NCBI GenBank assembly: GCA_022385805.1
Contig: MU277678.1
Span: 603,413 to 667,412 of the forward strand
DNA from: Pilatotrama ljubarskyi
Taxonomy: Eukaryota; Basidiomycota; Agaricomycetes; Polyporales; Polyporaceae
Reading direction: 5' to 3'
DNA: 64,000 nt
Shown here in pieces: positions 46,601-58,513 of the stretch. The notes under the pieces are model-generated. The model was given only the letters and a program-made list of their open reading frames with translations, searched no databases and was not told where the DNA came from. Every line of letters begins with the position of its first letter. Position 1 is the stretch's first letter. The position numbers and the translations under genes are program-made.

Positions 46601-49600
46601 CCGTATCACATTCAACTGCTGCCTGCATTCGTAACCCTAGCACGCGCGCTCCCCTGCCGTAGATGGGTGGCGATCGTACTCGTGCCTCGCGTAGATGAGA
46701 TGAACCACTGCATTCACGCATATGAACGTACACATATGAACGTACAGATGGGCTGCGCCTACACTCACTGTGTACTTGGAAGCCCATGTCCCGCAGCCTG
46801 ACCTATATTCGTTCTGTGGCGATAGTGTACTGCAGCAGCAGCGGCATGCATAGACCCAGTCCTAGCGCAGTGCCCCCAGATTCAACCCAAGTGAGACCAT
46901 ATTGCAGCACGAGCCAAGCCAGAAGCCCTCATAGACAACCGGTATGCAGCGAAGCCAGCGGCGCGAGCAATCACAGGCGCTCCAGCAATAGCACGTAGTC
47001 CAGCAGTGGCAGGCGCAGAATCATATGCAGCGTCAGTGGCCAAACGAGTATTCACCGGTGTGCGTCCTGAGTGCCGATCCCAGACTGGATATCCGGACGA
47101 CGGGCCACGCAAGCACTGACAGCACTCTTCCGATTCGAGCTCGAGTACCTCCTCCCGGATGCGGACACCGATAAGATAGCCCCGCCGCCCAGCGAGCGCG
47201 CAGGCGTGTCCTCGCCGTGCTCGAACGAGTAAGCCACACATTCCCGGGCGGCAGGCTGCTGCGAGAAGCCCGGCCACGCGCGCGCTCGTCCGGGCGGAGC
47301 AGGACACGCCCGCCTGACGCGGTCCTATGCTCAGCGTGCAGCACGAAAGAACCCGGGTGCGCACCGAGGCATGTCCAAGCTCATCGACGTGCTTTCCGTC
47401 GTGCGTATGGCTAACCCTAGGGATGTGCATCGAACCGTGTATGGACCGGGCATCCCAAGCGCACGGCCGAGCATTCGCCGAGAGGCGCCCGGTATAGGAG
47501 GACGTTCGCAGCAGCGAACTTGTGAGGCTGCAGGCCGCTGCGGAGCCTCTTGACCCTCGTGAGTCTCGTGGTATGTTCGGCCGCAGCTTGACCACTGCGT
47601 GCGCAGATGCAGCGCAGCTGACTGTGGTATTGTGGGAGGCGAATCGGCGCCGGTTGTGGTGAGCGCACCTGAGTCGAGGAGTGACCAAGACGCTCTTTCC
47701 GAGGGTCTTCGGGCGGTTGGGGCGGGTCATGCGCGCGGGGCCAGTAAAGACGCGCCAGATGCTCGCTGTGTGCGTATATGGTCATGCTTTGAGCTAGGGA
47801 CCAACGACTGAACGCCCGACGTACGCCGGTGGGGGGTCCTCCATGGGCGCAGTCGGAGCGTCCACCGGGGGAACGCACCAGCCTGAGTGCGAGCGGGAGT
47901 GGCTCGAGTGCTCGGGTGCCGGCGATCCACGTCCATCGGGGAGAAGCGTCGCAACCAGCGGTCAGCCCTAGAGAGCGAGGGGAGGACCAGGCGCTGCGGT
48001 GGGAGCGGACAGAAGCTCGCGAAGCTTGCAAGGGACTCGGAGGAGCTGGAGAAGCCTCAGGCGCCGGTGCTACGCGCCAGCTGAGTTTGCGCGGGGTCTC
48101 TCCGAGCGTCTGGCCAGCGTGCCATGGCCAGCCCGCGGACTGTCACTGTGCATCTTCAAAATCATTCTGTGGGCGCCTGGGACTGAGATATCAGCAGGTG
48201 CGTGCGGAGACGACAGGACCACCTTGAGGCGTATCTTCGCGGGATGCTCGAGGCCGGGTGGGGTCACCAGTGTGCCCGCTCATGACCGAACGCTTTCCGA
48301 GGCAGACGTTCCCAGGAGCGATTGGATGCGTGCGCGGACGTTGCGAGAGCATGCACGTAGTCGGGATCGGTCAGACTTGGTGGTTGAGTGCCGTACCGGA
48401 GTTAATGAACGCAGGCACGCGCGCGATACATGGGAACACACAGGATAGCAAATCCCCGCACGATATCCCTGAGGCCTCCCTGGCGGCGCCTAGGCTCTCT
48501 GGCTAGATTGGAACACTGAGATTAGCTCGCCGTTGCGCATTCGAGGCCTGCGTTATAACGATCAAATCAGCGCGTCCGTCGGCCATCGAGAGCGAAAGGA
48601 CAGTGGCCGGGACAGATCGCGGACCAGGACGGAACGGCGCGTCTCGAGCGCACACCTCTCAGAGGGTTGTTCGATAGAAACCCCATTGGCCAGCCCGATG
48701 TACACTTGCAAGCAACTCGGACGATATCGCACTTCCGGCAGAGTTACTGTGGGACTACACCCGCGCAGCTGCCGACCACTGTCGACACGCCTAACTTACA
48801 CAGAGACGCCCCGAGATGCCGATGGTGTGAATTTTGAAGCGTTGAATCTTCGCCACGATGCGCTCATGCCGCGGCCGGATGCGCAGCCCTGAAAACCGAA
48901 CTCGATCCTCACATCGACGAGGGCGCGCATGCGCAGCCTCGAGGGAGCGAAATCGAGGCGTCCCGGCCATCATCCGAGATGGCATCTCGCGTCGCCTTGC
49001 GGCCTTCCCGCCTTTTACGGGGGCGCGGGATTCTGGTCAGCGTAGTGTCAGCCGACGCGTCCGAAGGGCATGGTATGCCCGCTCAACTCGCAACGTGCAT
49101 ACTCCATATCGTGATGCATACGCCGCGGCCGGCTAGGCGGTCGGGTGAATCAGCAGAAAGGCCACAGCGCGCCTGGCTGAGGGCAGCGCCTGGCCTGCAG
49201 CTTGGTCCAGGCGACCCACCGAGCCAATGCGTGGGTTAGGCGGCCAGCGAGCGGAGGCTTGCGAGTGCATCCGGATTGTAACGCACACGGCCGTGAACGC
49301 ACGCATGGACGGATATCAGGTGGAAGACGGGCGATCGGGATATCGAGTTGTACATTGAGCGACGCCGGCAGCAACGGCGGGGTTTGATCGCAGACTGGTC
49401 CGGCATTCTGCATGGGAGGGAAGCAGACGCGTTATGGCCGGCGTCTAGCCAGGCTTGGACAGAGTTGCGAAGGCGGGGTAGGGGCGCTGCACGTCAAGGA
49501 GAGTGAGAGAAGTCGAGCACTGTTGGACGGGATGGAGAAGAAGCGAAGGAGACTACAGGAGCTGGTACGATGCATATGCTAGGAGGAGGGACCGGGCGTT

Positions 49601-49984
49601 GGGTGTATATGTGGGATCCGGAGACCGATCGCATCGGTGTCCGGTCGTGCCTGTGAAGGCACACCCCAGCCGGGGGTGGAGGCGCCGGAGACTGGCGAAC
49701 TCTGCGAAGAAGCAGTGCAGGGCGCGTCTGCATAGGATGTGGGTTCAAATGCAGACGTCGATAGCATATTGAGAAGCTGGGATGAACGGAGAGAGCCACT
49801 GAGGAGTGAGTCAGCACGGAGGAGAAGGGAGTGAACCCGGAGGCCGTTCGTCAGCGAGAGAGCAGCACGCAGACCAAGTGAACCCAAGCGTGAGTCGATT
49901 CGACCAAGCTATCGTGGTACGGTCGGGATAGGGCTGGCGCGCGGGGAAGCTAGTGGGCTGAGCGATTAGTCATTGGCGGAGATA
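40678..49984. other. Gene-poor region, about 9.3 kb
   Basis: No open frame here has a recognisable domain or a chain of phase-consistent exons. The longest (minus 46882-47730, 42530-43090, 43111-43737) are rich in Arg, Ala, Ser and Cys, as chance frames in GC-rich DNA are. Short direct repeats occur, for example ACATATGAACGTAC twice at about 46719-46745. No tRNA was found by A/B-box inspection. Confidence 0.5.
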
Positions 49985-50012
49985 CAGTTGCGGACAGTCA
50001 AAGTCGACAAAA
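49985..50012 (+). repeat. Left terminal inverted repeat
   Basis: 28 bp, identical in reverse complement to 51030-51057; TA at 49983-49984 is the presumed target duplication. Confidence 0.9.
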
Positions 50013-50163
50013 AAGTTGGCGCATTTTTTGGCGGCTGATGAGACCCAATACGGCGTAGCTCATGTGTAAGGAACACCCCTACAGTGGTCTTCAACAAGAT
50101 TGTACGAGCCGTTTTCCATAAAATCGTAGTTTGCATTTTTGGGTCTGAAAATTTGGCCACACC

Positions 50164-50578
50164 NNNNNNNNNNNNNNNNNNNNNNNNNNNNNNNNNNNNN
50201 NNNNNNNNNNNNNNNNNNNNNNNNNNNNNNNNNNNNNNNNNNNNNNNNNNNNNNNNNNNNNNNNNNNNNNNNNNNNNNNNNNNNNNNNNNNNNNNNNNNN
50301 NNNNNNNNNNNNNNNNNNNNNNNNNNNNNNNNNNNNNNNNNNNNNNNNNNNNNNNNNNNNNNNNNNNNNNNNNNNNNNNNNNNNNNNNNNNNNNNNNNNN
50401 NNNNNNNNNNNNNNNNNNNNNNNNNNNNNNNNNNNNNNNNNNNNNNNNNNNNNNNNNNNNNNNNNNNNNNNNNNNNNNNNNNNNNNNNNNNNNNNNNNNN
50501 NNNNNNNNNNNNNNNNNNNNNNNNNNNNNNNNNNNNNNNNNNNNNNNNNNNNNNNNNNNNNNNNNNNNNNNNNNNNNN
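50164..50578. other. Assembly gap (415 N)
   Basis: An unbroken run of N inside the TIR element. Its length may be an estimate. Translations that cross it are meaningless. Confidence 0.99.
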
Positions 50579-51029
50579 TTCACAATATGGCCACAACAGG
50601 GCGAGACGAGCAGACAGTTTGCTGAGTCGCTCTCAGCATCAGAGTCAGACGATGAAAGCGCGGGCTCAAAGCTGGACTCGGAGTCAACGAGTCTGAAGGC
50701 TTCCGAGTCATGGCTTCTGGGCCCTGGCTCATTGAAGGCAGCCGGATGGGAGAGCGCTGATCCAGCCATGCTGTCAGCAGCGCCAAGGATCCCGCACCGC
50801 TATGATGGGTCTGGATGCCATTGTAAACTAGGTTACAGTAGATATTGTAACAAAAGCCATCTCCGATCCACGGGCGCTCATGGGCGCTTCTGACCCCTCG
50901 CTGCGTTGAATATGCCCAAAATATTGGCCGCCCCCATCCGCTCGTGGGAGAAACTTCGGACATTGTTTTTCTGACGTTTCTCGACGAGGTCAGTTTCCCC
51001 CAAAAGAATCCCAAACAGGCCAAACCCGC

Positions 51030-51057
51030 TTTTGTCGACTTTGACTGTCCGCAACTG
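51030..51057 (-). repeat. Right terminal inverted repeat
   Basis: 28 bp mirror of the left repeat, followed by TA at 51058-51059. Confidence 0.9.
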
Positions 51058-51059
51058 TA

Positions 51060-51724
51060 GCTGGACAACGCGGGGTCAAGGGAGACGCGCAGTTTGAGCT
51101 GGGGGCATGATGCAGACAGCACCCGCGGAAGACAGATATCGCCAGGCACGGCAGGAACTCGAGCGAGCGCAGATGAAAGAGAGAGAACGTTCGGTGTCGA
51201 GGATCGAGGACGAGGAGCGGACGGCTCTCGAAGCGCGTCGTAAACCACTAGTGTCGCGATCACGTGCAGGGCGATTTCATCGGAGTTGCGTCGGCCCGAG
51301 GATTATGGGAGGTCGTCCACGACGGGGTCGGGAGAGTTCGGCGCGTGCGGACGCGCGCGCTGCCCCCGATTGGTCGGAGGGGCGTCGTATTCCGAATTGA
51401 CTCGTCATGGCTGGCCGAGGGGACTGCGAGCTGATCACGAGTGCGGATGCTGCGAGCCGCAGGGCGTACGGCGACGAAAGCAGCGAGTGGCACCGGCAGA
51501 CGGCACTAGGGAACATAGGACTGGGGAGAGCGGGCTGTCGAAGAGGAGAGCGGGAACGAGGCGACGGCGTGGTGGGAGAGCGTGCCGAAAGGGGGAGGCT
51601 TGCAGAGGAAAATGGGGGTGTAACCCCGTGGGAATGCGAGAAGGGCGGGTGTCGGAGATTGAAAGGGAAATGTGCGATAAAGGTGGGTGCGACGGCAGCT
51701 CGTCCTGCGTTTGGATCGGGAGTG
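51060..51724. other. Region between the TIR element and the next gene's core promoter
   Basis: Purine-rich sequence with overlapping chance frames on both strands; no gene supported. Confidence 0.45.
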
Positions 51725-51730
51725 TATAAA
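51725..51730 (+). promoter_or_regulatory. TATA box of the 333-aa hypothetical gene
   Basis: TATAAA is followed by a long C/T-rich tract (51745-51985) leading to the ATG, a typical strong basidiomycete promoter and leader layout. The 262-base distance implies a 5' UTR of about 230 nt. Confidence 0.55.
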
Positions 51731-51986
51731 GACTTGGCCGGTCTCGCCTCCTCCGCTTTCCCCGCCCTGCGCTCTCCCCCGTCTCATTCCCCGCCACTCC
51801 TCCTCCCGCCTGGCCACAGCACAAAGCTAGTAAGCCACGCTTCGATCGCCCGCTGTACATAAACACCCGGCCCCCACCACAGTTTCCCCGAGCATTCCTC
51901 GGCCCTCTCCCACCCTCAAGTTCAACTTCTCTATAAGCAACCCCACACCTCAACGTCCTCCCTCCCCCTCCTCCCCCCTCCCGGCC

Positions 51987-53051
51987 ATGTACGACTACCC
52001 TCTAACAAGCTCGTCCCCGTCGACTCCGCCGTCGCCGCCGCGAAAACGCATGCACAGGCGGTCGCAGTCGCCCCTCCCCCACCTGGCCACACTCCTCCCC
52101 ACCGCCGGCCACAACCACCAATATTCACCCTCAACACGCGCCGCAGATATTTCTCGTCTGCTTGACCCCGCGTACGCGAGCAGCTCCTCCTCCTCCTCAA
52201 TGAGCACGACGCCCTCCTCGCACGCCCAGACGCGTGCCTACGTCGACCACAACGGCGACCTCCACGACCCCGACTACCGTGACTTCCCCGTCCTCCGCCC
52301 TGCGTCGCGCTCAAATCAGAACCACTCCGGCAAGCGCCGTCGCACCAGCACCGGCAGCGCGTCCGCCGTGCGCTCCCGCAGCCACGACAGGTACTCGATC
52401 GCCGTGCACCCCGCGCGTCCGTACTGGGAACGCGACTGGAGCACCGAGCTTGACAACTCGGACGTCGAGGACATCGAGGATGACAACGAGAGTCAATCGC
52501 ATTTCAGCCCGTTCGCGTCGCATCACGCGTCGGCGCGCAAGAACACGACCCACAGCGCGTTCAGCTTTGCACCGTACCACCCGCCGACCTACTACTACTT
52601 CGCCGACGCGCCACAGACGTCGAGTCCGGTCGGGTCGCTCGAGGAGGAGCACCCGAACGCGCTCGGTCTCCACGAGTCGCCGTTCAGCGAAGACGAGATC
52701 GAGGATGGTGCGGAGACGCGGTCGCGTTCGAGGTCGAGCTGTCTGATCAGGAAGACCTCGAAGTCGAAGAAGAACGCGTCCAAGGAGGCGCGTAACGAGA
52801 AGGTTACGGTGTCGGAGGAGGAGCCTTCCCAGGCTGTGAGCCCCTTCGACGAACACGACAGGGATGAGCACGCGTCAACGTGAGTCTTCTCCGCACTTCG
52901 ATCCTTTCTTGTTCGGTTACTGACTAGCACCCCCTTCTCCAGACCGACTTGCACGCACATCCTCCGCCAGCACTGGCAAGCCGTGTCGCTGCGCATTCGC
53001 TTCGGCATGTTCCGGGCGAAACGGCGACTGACGCGGCGGCAACGCACATAG
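51987..53051 (+). CDS. 333-aa basidiomycete-type hypothetical protein with a basic C-terminal motif
   Basis: Function unknown. Two exons (51987-52879, 52943-53051). Most of the protein is disordered: a Ser/Pro-rich N terminus (MYDYPLTSSSPSTPPSPPRK), a bipartite nuclear-localisation-like KRRRTSTGSASAVRSRS, an acidic stretch (DNSDVEDIEDDNE), a Tyr/Pro patch (YHPPTYYYFA) and a Lys-rich segment. Splicing adds a conserved-looking basic helix at the C terminus (THILRQHWQAVSLRIRFGMF followed by RAKRRLTRRQRT). In-frame splicing, the strong promoter layout and biased composition support a real gene. A nuclear or chromatin role would be a guess. Confidence 0.65.
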
Positions 53052-53699
53052 AAACGACCCTTTTCCTCGTCACGGACTCCTTTCCCTCCATAGCTCTTTG
53101 CTAGCGCACAGGCTATTTAACACGGCAAGCCCTGGTCGACTCGGCATGCGCGCGCGCAGAGACACGCTCGCAGGACAGGTCGATGTGCGCATCCATGTTG
53201 CTCTCGACCTCACGCATCTATCGTCGTCTTCCTCTCATCTCGCTCGAGAAAGCGCATTGGCACGCCTGCCGGGCCGCGGAACGCACACGCACGGAGCGTG
53301 TCCTGCGTTGACAACCAGCCGCGTCGTTCGCATCGCTATCCTTATGCATTCACATCATTGAGTCGCCGTCCCGTCCTCATCTCCTCTTTTCCCTCTCGCC
53401 CTCGGACACTGTCGCACTCCAGTTATCCGGCCTGCCCCGGTTTTCCTCACGACTCTCGGCACCGAATGGTGCGCGACGGACTGCCTTCGCGCGGCCGTCG
53501 CGGCGCTCCCACGCGCCACTCTCACACTCGTCTCCCGTGTCCCCCTCCCCTACACATGCTTTCCATCTACCCCAACCCCTCTCCTCCTACCCCTTCGCAT
53601 GTCTCGCGCTTCGTACGAATGCAACGAACGCTGTTCTCGCCTCCGGACTCCCTGATTTCCGAAGACGCCCTGCCTGTCTGCTCCTTCCCGCACGCATAC

Positions 53700-53890
53700 C
53701 ACCATTCCTGTGTCGCATTTGCCTTTCCACGCTTTCCGCACACCGCATTCGCAAGTTTCGCACTTTCCACGTTTGTTGCATTCGCATTCACATCCTCGTC
53801 CATCCGCTCGCATTTCGCATTTTTCGCACCTTCTTGTATTCATCACGCATTCCTATCACCCCTCACGCATTCGCACGCATCGCCCGCCTT
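53700..53890 (+). repeat. Low-complexity CGCATT/TTCGCA-rich stretch
   Basis: The hexamers CGCATT and TTCGCA recur about ten times at irregular spacing. This makes long open frames on both strands by composition alone. Confidence 0.6.
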
Positions 53891-53980
53891 GGCGCGGGAC
53901 TTGGTACTATTTGCTCTTCACGCACACACATTTGCATCACGTCGATCGGAGGAACGATGGGGAGAAAGGAAAGGTGTATC

Positions 53981-53996
53981 ACGTACGTACGTACGT
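53981..53996. repeat. (ACGT)4 microsatellite
   Basis: Four perfect tandem ACGT units; self-complementary and able to form a hairpin or cruciform. Confidence 0.9.
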
Positions 53997-54431
53997 AGCA
54001 GCAGTAGCAGTCGGCAGCACGAACAAATGGATGATTATGAAGATGAAAGAAAACCAGTCTGAGATCGTCCGCCTTTACCATGTTTCCGCCAGCGACCGAC
54101 TGACGTGCGAGAACATCAATCTTCCTGGCTCGTCGAGCGGCACATGCTCTGCGTCTCTGTGCAGATGGATGGGGCGAACCTCGCCGACGGCGCGGACAAT
54201 TTTTCGCGCCCTCGGAGAGCGAGCGGGGAGGGCGGGAATTCCGAACCCGGGAGCAAGCTTAAGAGAACGCGCTCGAGAGGAAGAGATGATGCGGGCTCGG
54301 ACTCGGGCGCGCGCTCCGAGTCCGAGCCCGACCTCCGCGAGCCCGATCCCGCGTGAGTCGGAAGTTGCGAGCGTCGGGCTTCTTTCCTGATACAGTAGGC
54401 CTCTGCTGTACCGTTGTATTAGCTTGCAGTA

Positions 54432-54512
54432 CTGGCGGTCCTACCCGAGTGGTTCATACTACAGCGCGCGCGAGTCCCCGAGTCTTCCATAAAGAAAAAA
54501 AAAAAAAAAAAG
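54432..54512 (+). mobile_element. Possible degenerate tRNA-derived SINE tail
   Basis: CTACCCGAGTGGTTC resembles a tRNA-Ser/Leu A box, and GCGCGAGTCCCCG a damaged B box. A run of 18 A follows at 54495-54512. The box spacing is too short for an intact tRNA domain and no target duplication was found, so this is weak. Confidence 0.2.
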
Positions 54513-57500
54513 AAACGGCCGCTTGGCCCGACGTCCCGTCTGAGTAGGGACAATATTGCTGTCCGGGGTCAAAGTCTCCGGGTGGGCAGCATGGTGGTGC
54601 ACCGGGATTAGGTTGTGACCGCTGCGGTGCAGAATGATGCTAATAGCACCGCATCTGCAGCTGCAGTCGACTCACCTGGTTCAACGTCGCCGAGGCGGTC
54701 ATCACACATAGGTACAGTATGCCGTCCGGACGGCGTGCGAAACTCGTCTGCTAACTCGGACTTGGATGCCTTTCAGGTCGCTCGTAAGTACGGAAGTACG
54801 GTATCGTGCACGGCCCTCCAAGACCCGTCGGAAGTAGGTACCGCAGCGGAAACTAAAAGCAAGTACTGGCACGGACGCGTACGCACGTCTACGGCGGCAG
54901 TGCACACGTACGCCCACAACTGGACGGCTGAGCGCTGCGGAGTCAGCAGGCTGCGTATTCGCAAGGCAGCCCGGGGAGGGTCGCGGGACCCACGGCGCGC
55001 TGCGCGCTCCTGTGCGCGCGCAAGGAGGCATGTGGACGAGCTCGAGGACGCGTGTCGTCTCCCCTCCCCTCTCTCGAGCTCCTGGAGTCCGTGCGGAGCT
55101 TCTTCCCCCGGGCCGTGTGCAGCGAGCTCCTTTGTGGGTTTGCGTCTGACTGCGCGCATATTGTATGAGCGCCTCGAGGGCGGTTCTGTGGTTCATCGGT
55201 GCGGCATCTATGAAGCGGGGACTCCCTCTCCAGCTGGGTTGAACGTTGTTGACTCAGCCACCGCGAGATCGATATGACCGCGACTCACTCACCGTACTGT
55301 AATCGCAGAAGCTGCTCGGACTCCCGGATGGGCTATCTAATAGGATCGTGGTATATCGCGAGCTTCTTGCCTGCAGCTAAGTACTAGTACGGTCATACGC
55401 CGCGCCGCACCGTACTCTGCAGCCGTCTGTGCTGGGATACAGCGTTACTCAGCAAGCACCCACGTCGAGTCAGAGCGAGTCCTGCGGCCTTGACCACATG
55501 TTGCCCGACCACAGTACAAGTCGTGCCTCCGGAGGGTTGCGTGTGTCTTGTCGTGTCATCTGAACGTTCACAGTGCGGACCGCGGCCGGTAAGTATACTC
55601 AGGAGGACAGCGTGCTGACGAACCAGAAACAGTAAGCACAAAGACTGTGTACCATATGAATTCCGCCTAGTAGTGCCTTGTCTTCTTTCGATCGCGAGCT
55701 CACCTCGTATACCATCGTGGGTGCTCTGATCATGGACAGCCGCAGCTTGCTTGACTATCCAAGACCCAGATGATAATTTGGCAGACGCAGGCCGGAGTCG
55801 ACGTGTAGACACTGGAATACGTCCGCGCACGACGCGCGGCCGATGCGATCGCGAGATGGGTGTGTGCCTGGTAAGAATCACATTGACGCCAAGCGCACCG
55901 CCCTTTCCCCCGACTTCCTCGGAGGGAAGCAGGCGCCCTGCGCCCTCGGTCCCGGCAAAGGGCGGGCAGTCGTCGTGTCGTCCCCATTCGGCCGATCGGC
56001 ATCTGGGCGACGGAAAGAAAGGGCATTTCGGGATGAGATTCAAAGGAACGGGGGGACTGTACAAATGTGGCCAGGTATCTGAGCGACCGCTCTTCTCTGT
56101 ACAAGTGGCCATAAAGCCTAGTTCATGCTGATGGTGGGTGTTTGACGAGGCGCATATTGGGACGACCGGCAGAGGATGAAAAACCGTCTAGGGTTTGCGC
56201 ATTTTCGCAGCGTGAATGCAGCGTCGGCGCCACAACTGCAAATTTACTGCATACCTGGGACTGGGACTGCTCAGCGCTCATTCTCTGGGTCTGGCGTCAT
56301 CCTGAGGTGGGTAGCATTTGGACAAGACATGCAGGCTGATCCTACAGGATATCCACGCGTGGCCAAAGACGGCACTCCGGCGTGGTGTGCGTGGCAGGTG
56401 GGTACGCACCGTCTGCGTTGACGTTGAGCGCTTGAGCTGACGGCGCTGACGTTGCGCCGGGGCGTTGCCGAGATACGCTGCTGTACGTGCTCCAGCAGCT
56501 GCCCGGGATGCGTTGGGGAGGAATGCGCGCGTGAGCGGACGCGTCGCAATAGCAGACGCGTGGCATCATCCAGACAAGACGCGTGACGTCATCCCAGAGC
56601 ACGACTGCCCGAGTACCGCAGCTGTCGCGTGTGCGACTCTGTTCGACGGCCTCGATGCACCGCTGCAGATATCCAATTGATACGCACTCGCTGTTCGCGA
56701 TAGAGTGCGGAGCTGTGGCGTTTCCGTTTCTGTCGTGCTGTTCTGTGCATCGTGCGGTCACATCTGGAGTCTGATGACCACATCTCCAGTCCGAGACTTG
56801 ACTTGGCATCTCCCGACGTGTCTCTGCGCTCGCTCTGACGTCAAACATACTCGGAGCAGGTCGATCTCGAGCCGGGCCCCGGGCATCTGTCCCGGCTTCT
56901 TGTTGCATCGACCGCAGGGCTTCCCATTTCCCGCTCAGGAGAAACCGCGCCTCGTCTGACGACATGAAGGCATCGTTCTGACTTCGTGCTGACTTCAGCG
57001 CAGGGCCCAGAACGCTCCGAACGCCAACAGTTTCCCTTGTGGAGTACCTACGCCCTCTCGTCAGTACCGTCGCTCGTAAGCCCGTTCACATGCTATCTCG
57101 CGGAGCGGTACTCAGCTCGTCCTTATCACCTCGCAAGCCGTCATGCACCTACCAGAAACATCCAGGAGACATGCCCGTAAACGACCAACACTCTATCTCG
57201 AGCAATCTCCGCTCGAATCAATATCTCCAACAAACGCCGCACCACTTCGAGGATTCGAGAGGTTCGCGATGAGACCGCCTTGGAACAGGCATACAGCTGT
57301 GCAGCTGGAGGTCCCAACCGCCTCCTTCAGGATGCCGCAGTTCCGAGTGCCTTTCCGCGCCTCGAGGTGTACTAAAGCGCACCTTCGTCCGCCTCCCAGG
57401 CTTGCGAGCCCGCCTTCACCCCATCCTCGTGAGCACCGAACCCCAAAGCTCGCTATCGCGTTCTCATCCCGGAGCTCGCTGCCTTCCTCGTGTTCTCCAC

Positions 57501-58485
57501 AACACCCCTACAACTCTCCAGGTCGCAGCACAGTACACACGCCCGGGCTGGCGCGCCCAGACGCACGGATTCGGCCATCTCTGACCAGCCTCTGACCTCA
57601 ATTCTCAGGCTTGACGTTCACGCTCTTATCACTGTGAGTCGCCCTTCACGACGCTTGGCTGCTCACACGCCGCTTGGACGCCTCCTCGAACCAACTCAAA
57701 CTCCCTCGCGGTCTGAAGTACAGTAAGCTCACGAGGCGAGCGGGCTGTTCGAGTCCCGGCCAAACTGCGCCTCGAGGCGACAACCCGTTCCTGAACAGCT
57801 GGGTGCGTCTACTCAATGAACTCGGTGGAGCAATGTCATCGTGGACGTACTGGAGGAAATTATGCGGCCCGCAGACAGAGCGCTATGTATCGCCCATTTT
57901 GACGACTTTCCAGGTCGACATCGCCCCGCGCATGAGGAGTGCGGCGACACTGCGCAGTGCGCAGCTAGCGGTTGAAGTCGTGGTGGGCTTTGCGTCATGG
58001 CAGCGGGATCAGCGCGATCGCAGTGGTTGCCTCGGTGATGGGTTCATGTATTGTATATCGGATATTTACTGCGAGGCACGACATTGCAATCTGCGCTTAG
58101 TGAGGAGGATTCTAGTCAGCAGTTGTCTGCGGATGATATAGCGGTGAGTGCGACGACATGGACTACTAGTTCCTGCGTTTCCCCCTGTGTTCGAGGCCAG
58201 TGGCTGCTGAGTTCATCGGAGGTACGTGCGTGCGGGAGGTCTGGGATGAGCTGGTCTCTGTATCTGGGAGATAATGTTCAGCGTAGCAGCTCGTGTCAAC
58301 TCGGGGCCTCGCAGAAGGCCGGGAAAGCGACCTCCTTCCGCGGACGTCACCACAGGACGCCGACACGCGCCATGGGGGAACCCACGTCGACACGTCTGTA
58401 TCGTGAATATCACATAGCCTAGTATGGGAGAGATGTGTTGGCGATGTCGGATGTCCTCTCGCGCTGCGCAGGTCGACTCGAGCGA

Positions 58486-58513
58486 GCGGAGTATAGTTCG
58501 CGGAGTATAGTTC
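58486..58513. repeat. Perfect 14-bp tandem duplication
   Basis: GCGGAGTATAGTTC occurs twice head to tail with no mismatch. No gene context. Confidence 0.85.

Larger units (their letters stand above)
49983..51059. mobile_element. Tc1/mariner/pogo-like DNA transposon with perfect TIRs and TA duplication
   Basis: Perfect inverted repeats of 28 bp, beginning CAGTTGCGGACAGTCAAAG, bound bases 49985-51057, and each end is flanked by TA. A TA target duplication and CAGT-type ends are typical of Tc1/mariner/pogo elements. Total length is 1073 including a 415-base run of N. The visible interior has no recognisable DDE transposase; acidic Ser-rich frames next to the gap are unassigned. It may be a non-autonomous copy or an element whose transposase is hidden by the gap. 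Confidence 0.85.

Noticed and set aside
46882..47730. 282-codon minus-strand open frame in the desert
   Set aside because: Arg/Ala/Ser/Cys-rich composition typical of GC-rich chance frames; no motif, signal peptide or conserved splicing.
49966..50893. Long open frames across the N run
   Set aside because: They are artefacts of translating N; only the flanking sequence carries information.
53298..54062. 254-codon plus-strand open frame
   Set aside because: Driven by the CGCATT/TTCGCA low-complexity stretch; no domain.
55393..56112. 239-codon minus-strand open frame
   Set aside because: No recognisable family and no supporting promoter or splice structure.
57735..57775. B-box-like GTTCGAGTCCCGG
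   Set aside because: The flanking T stem mismatches and no A box or acceptor stem is present.
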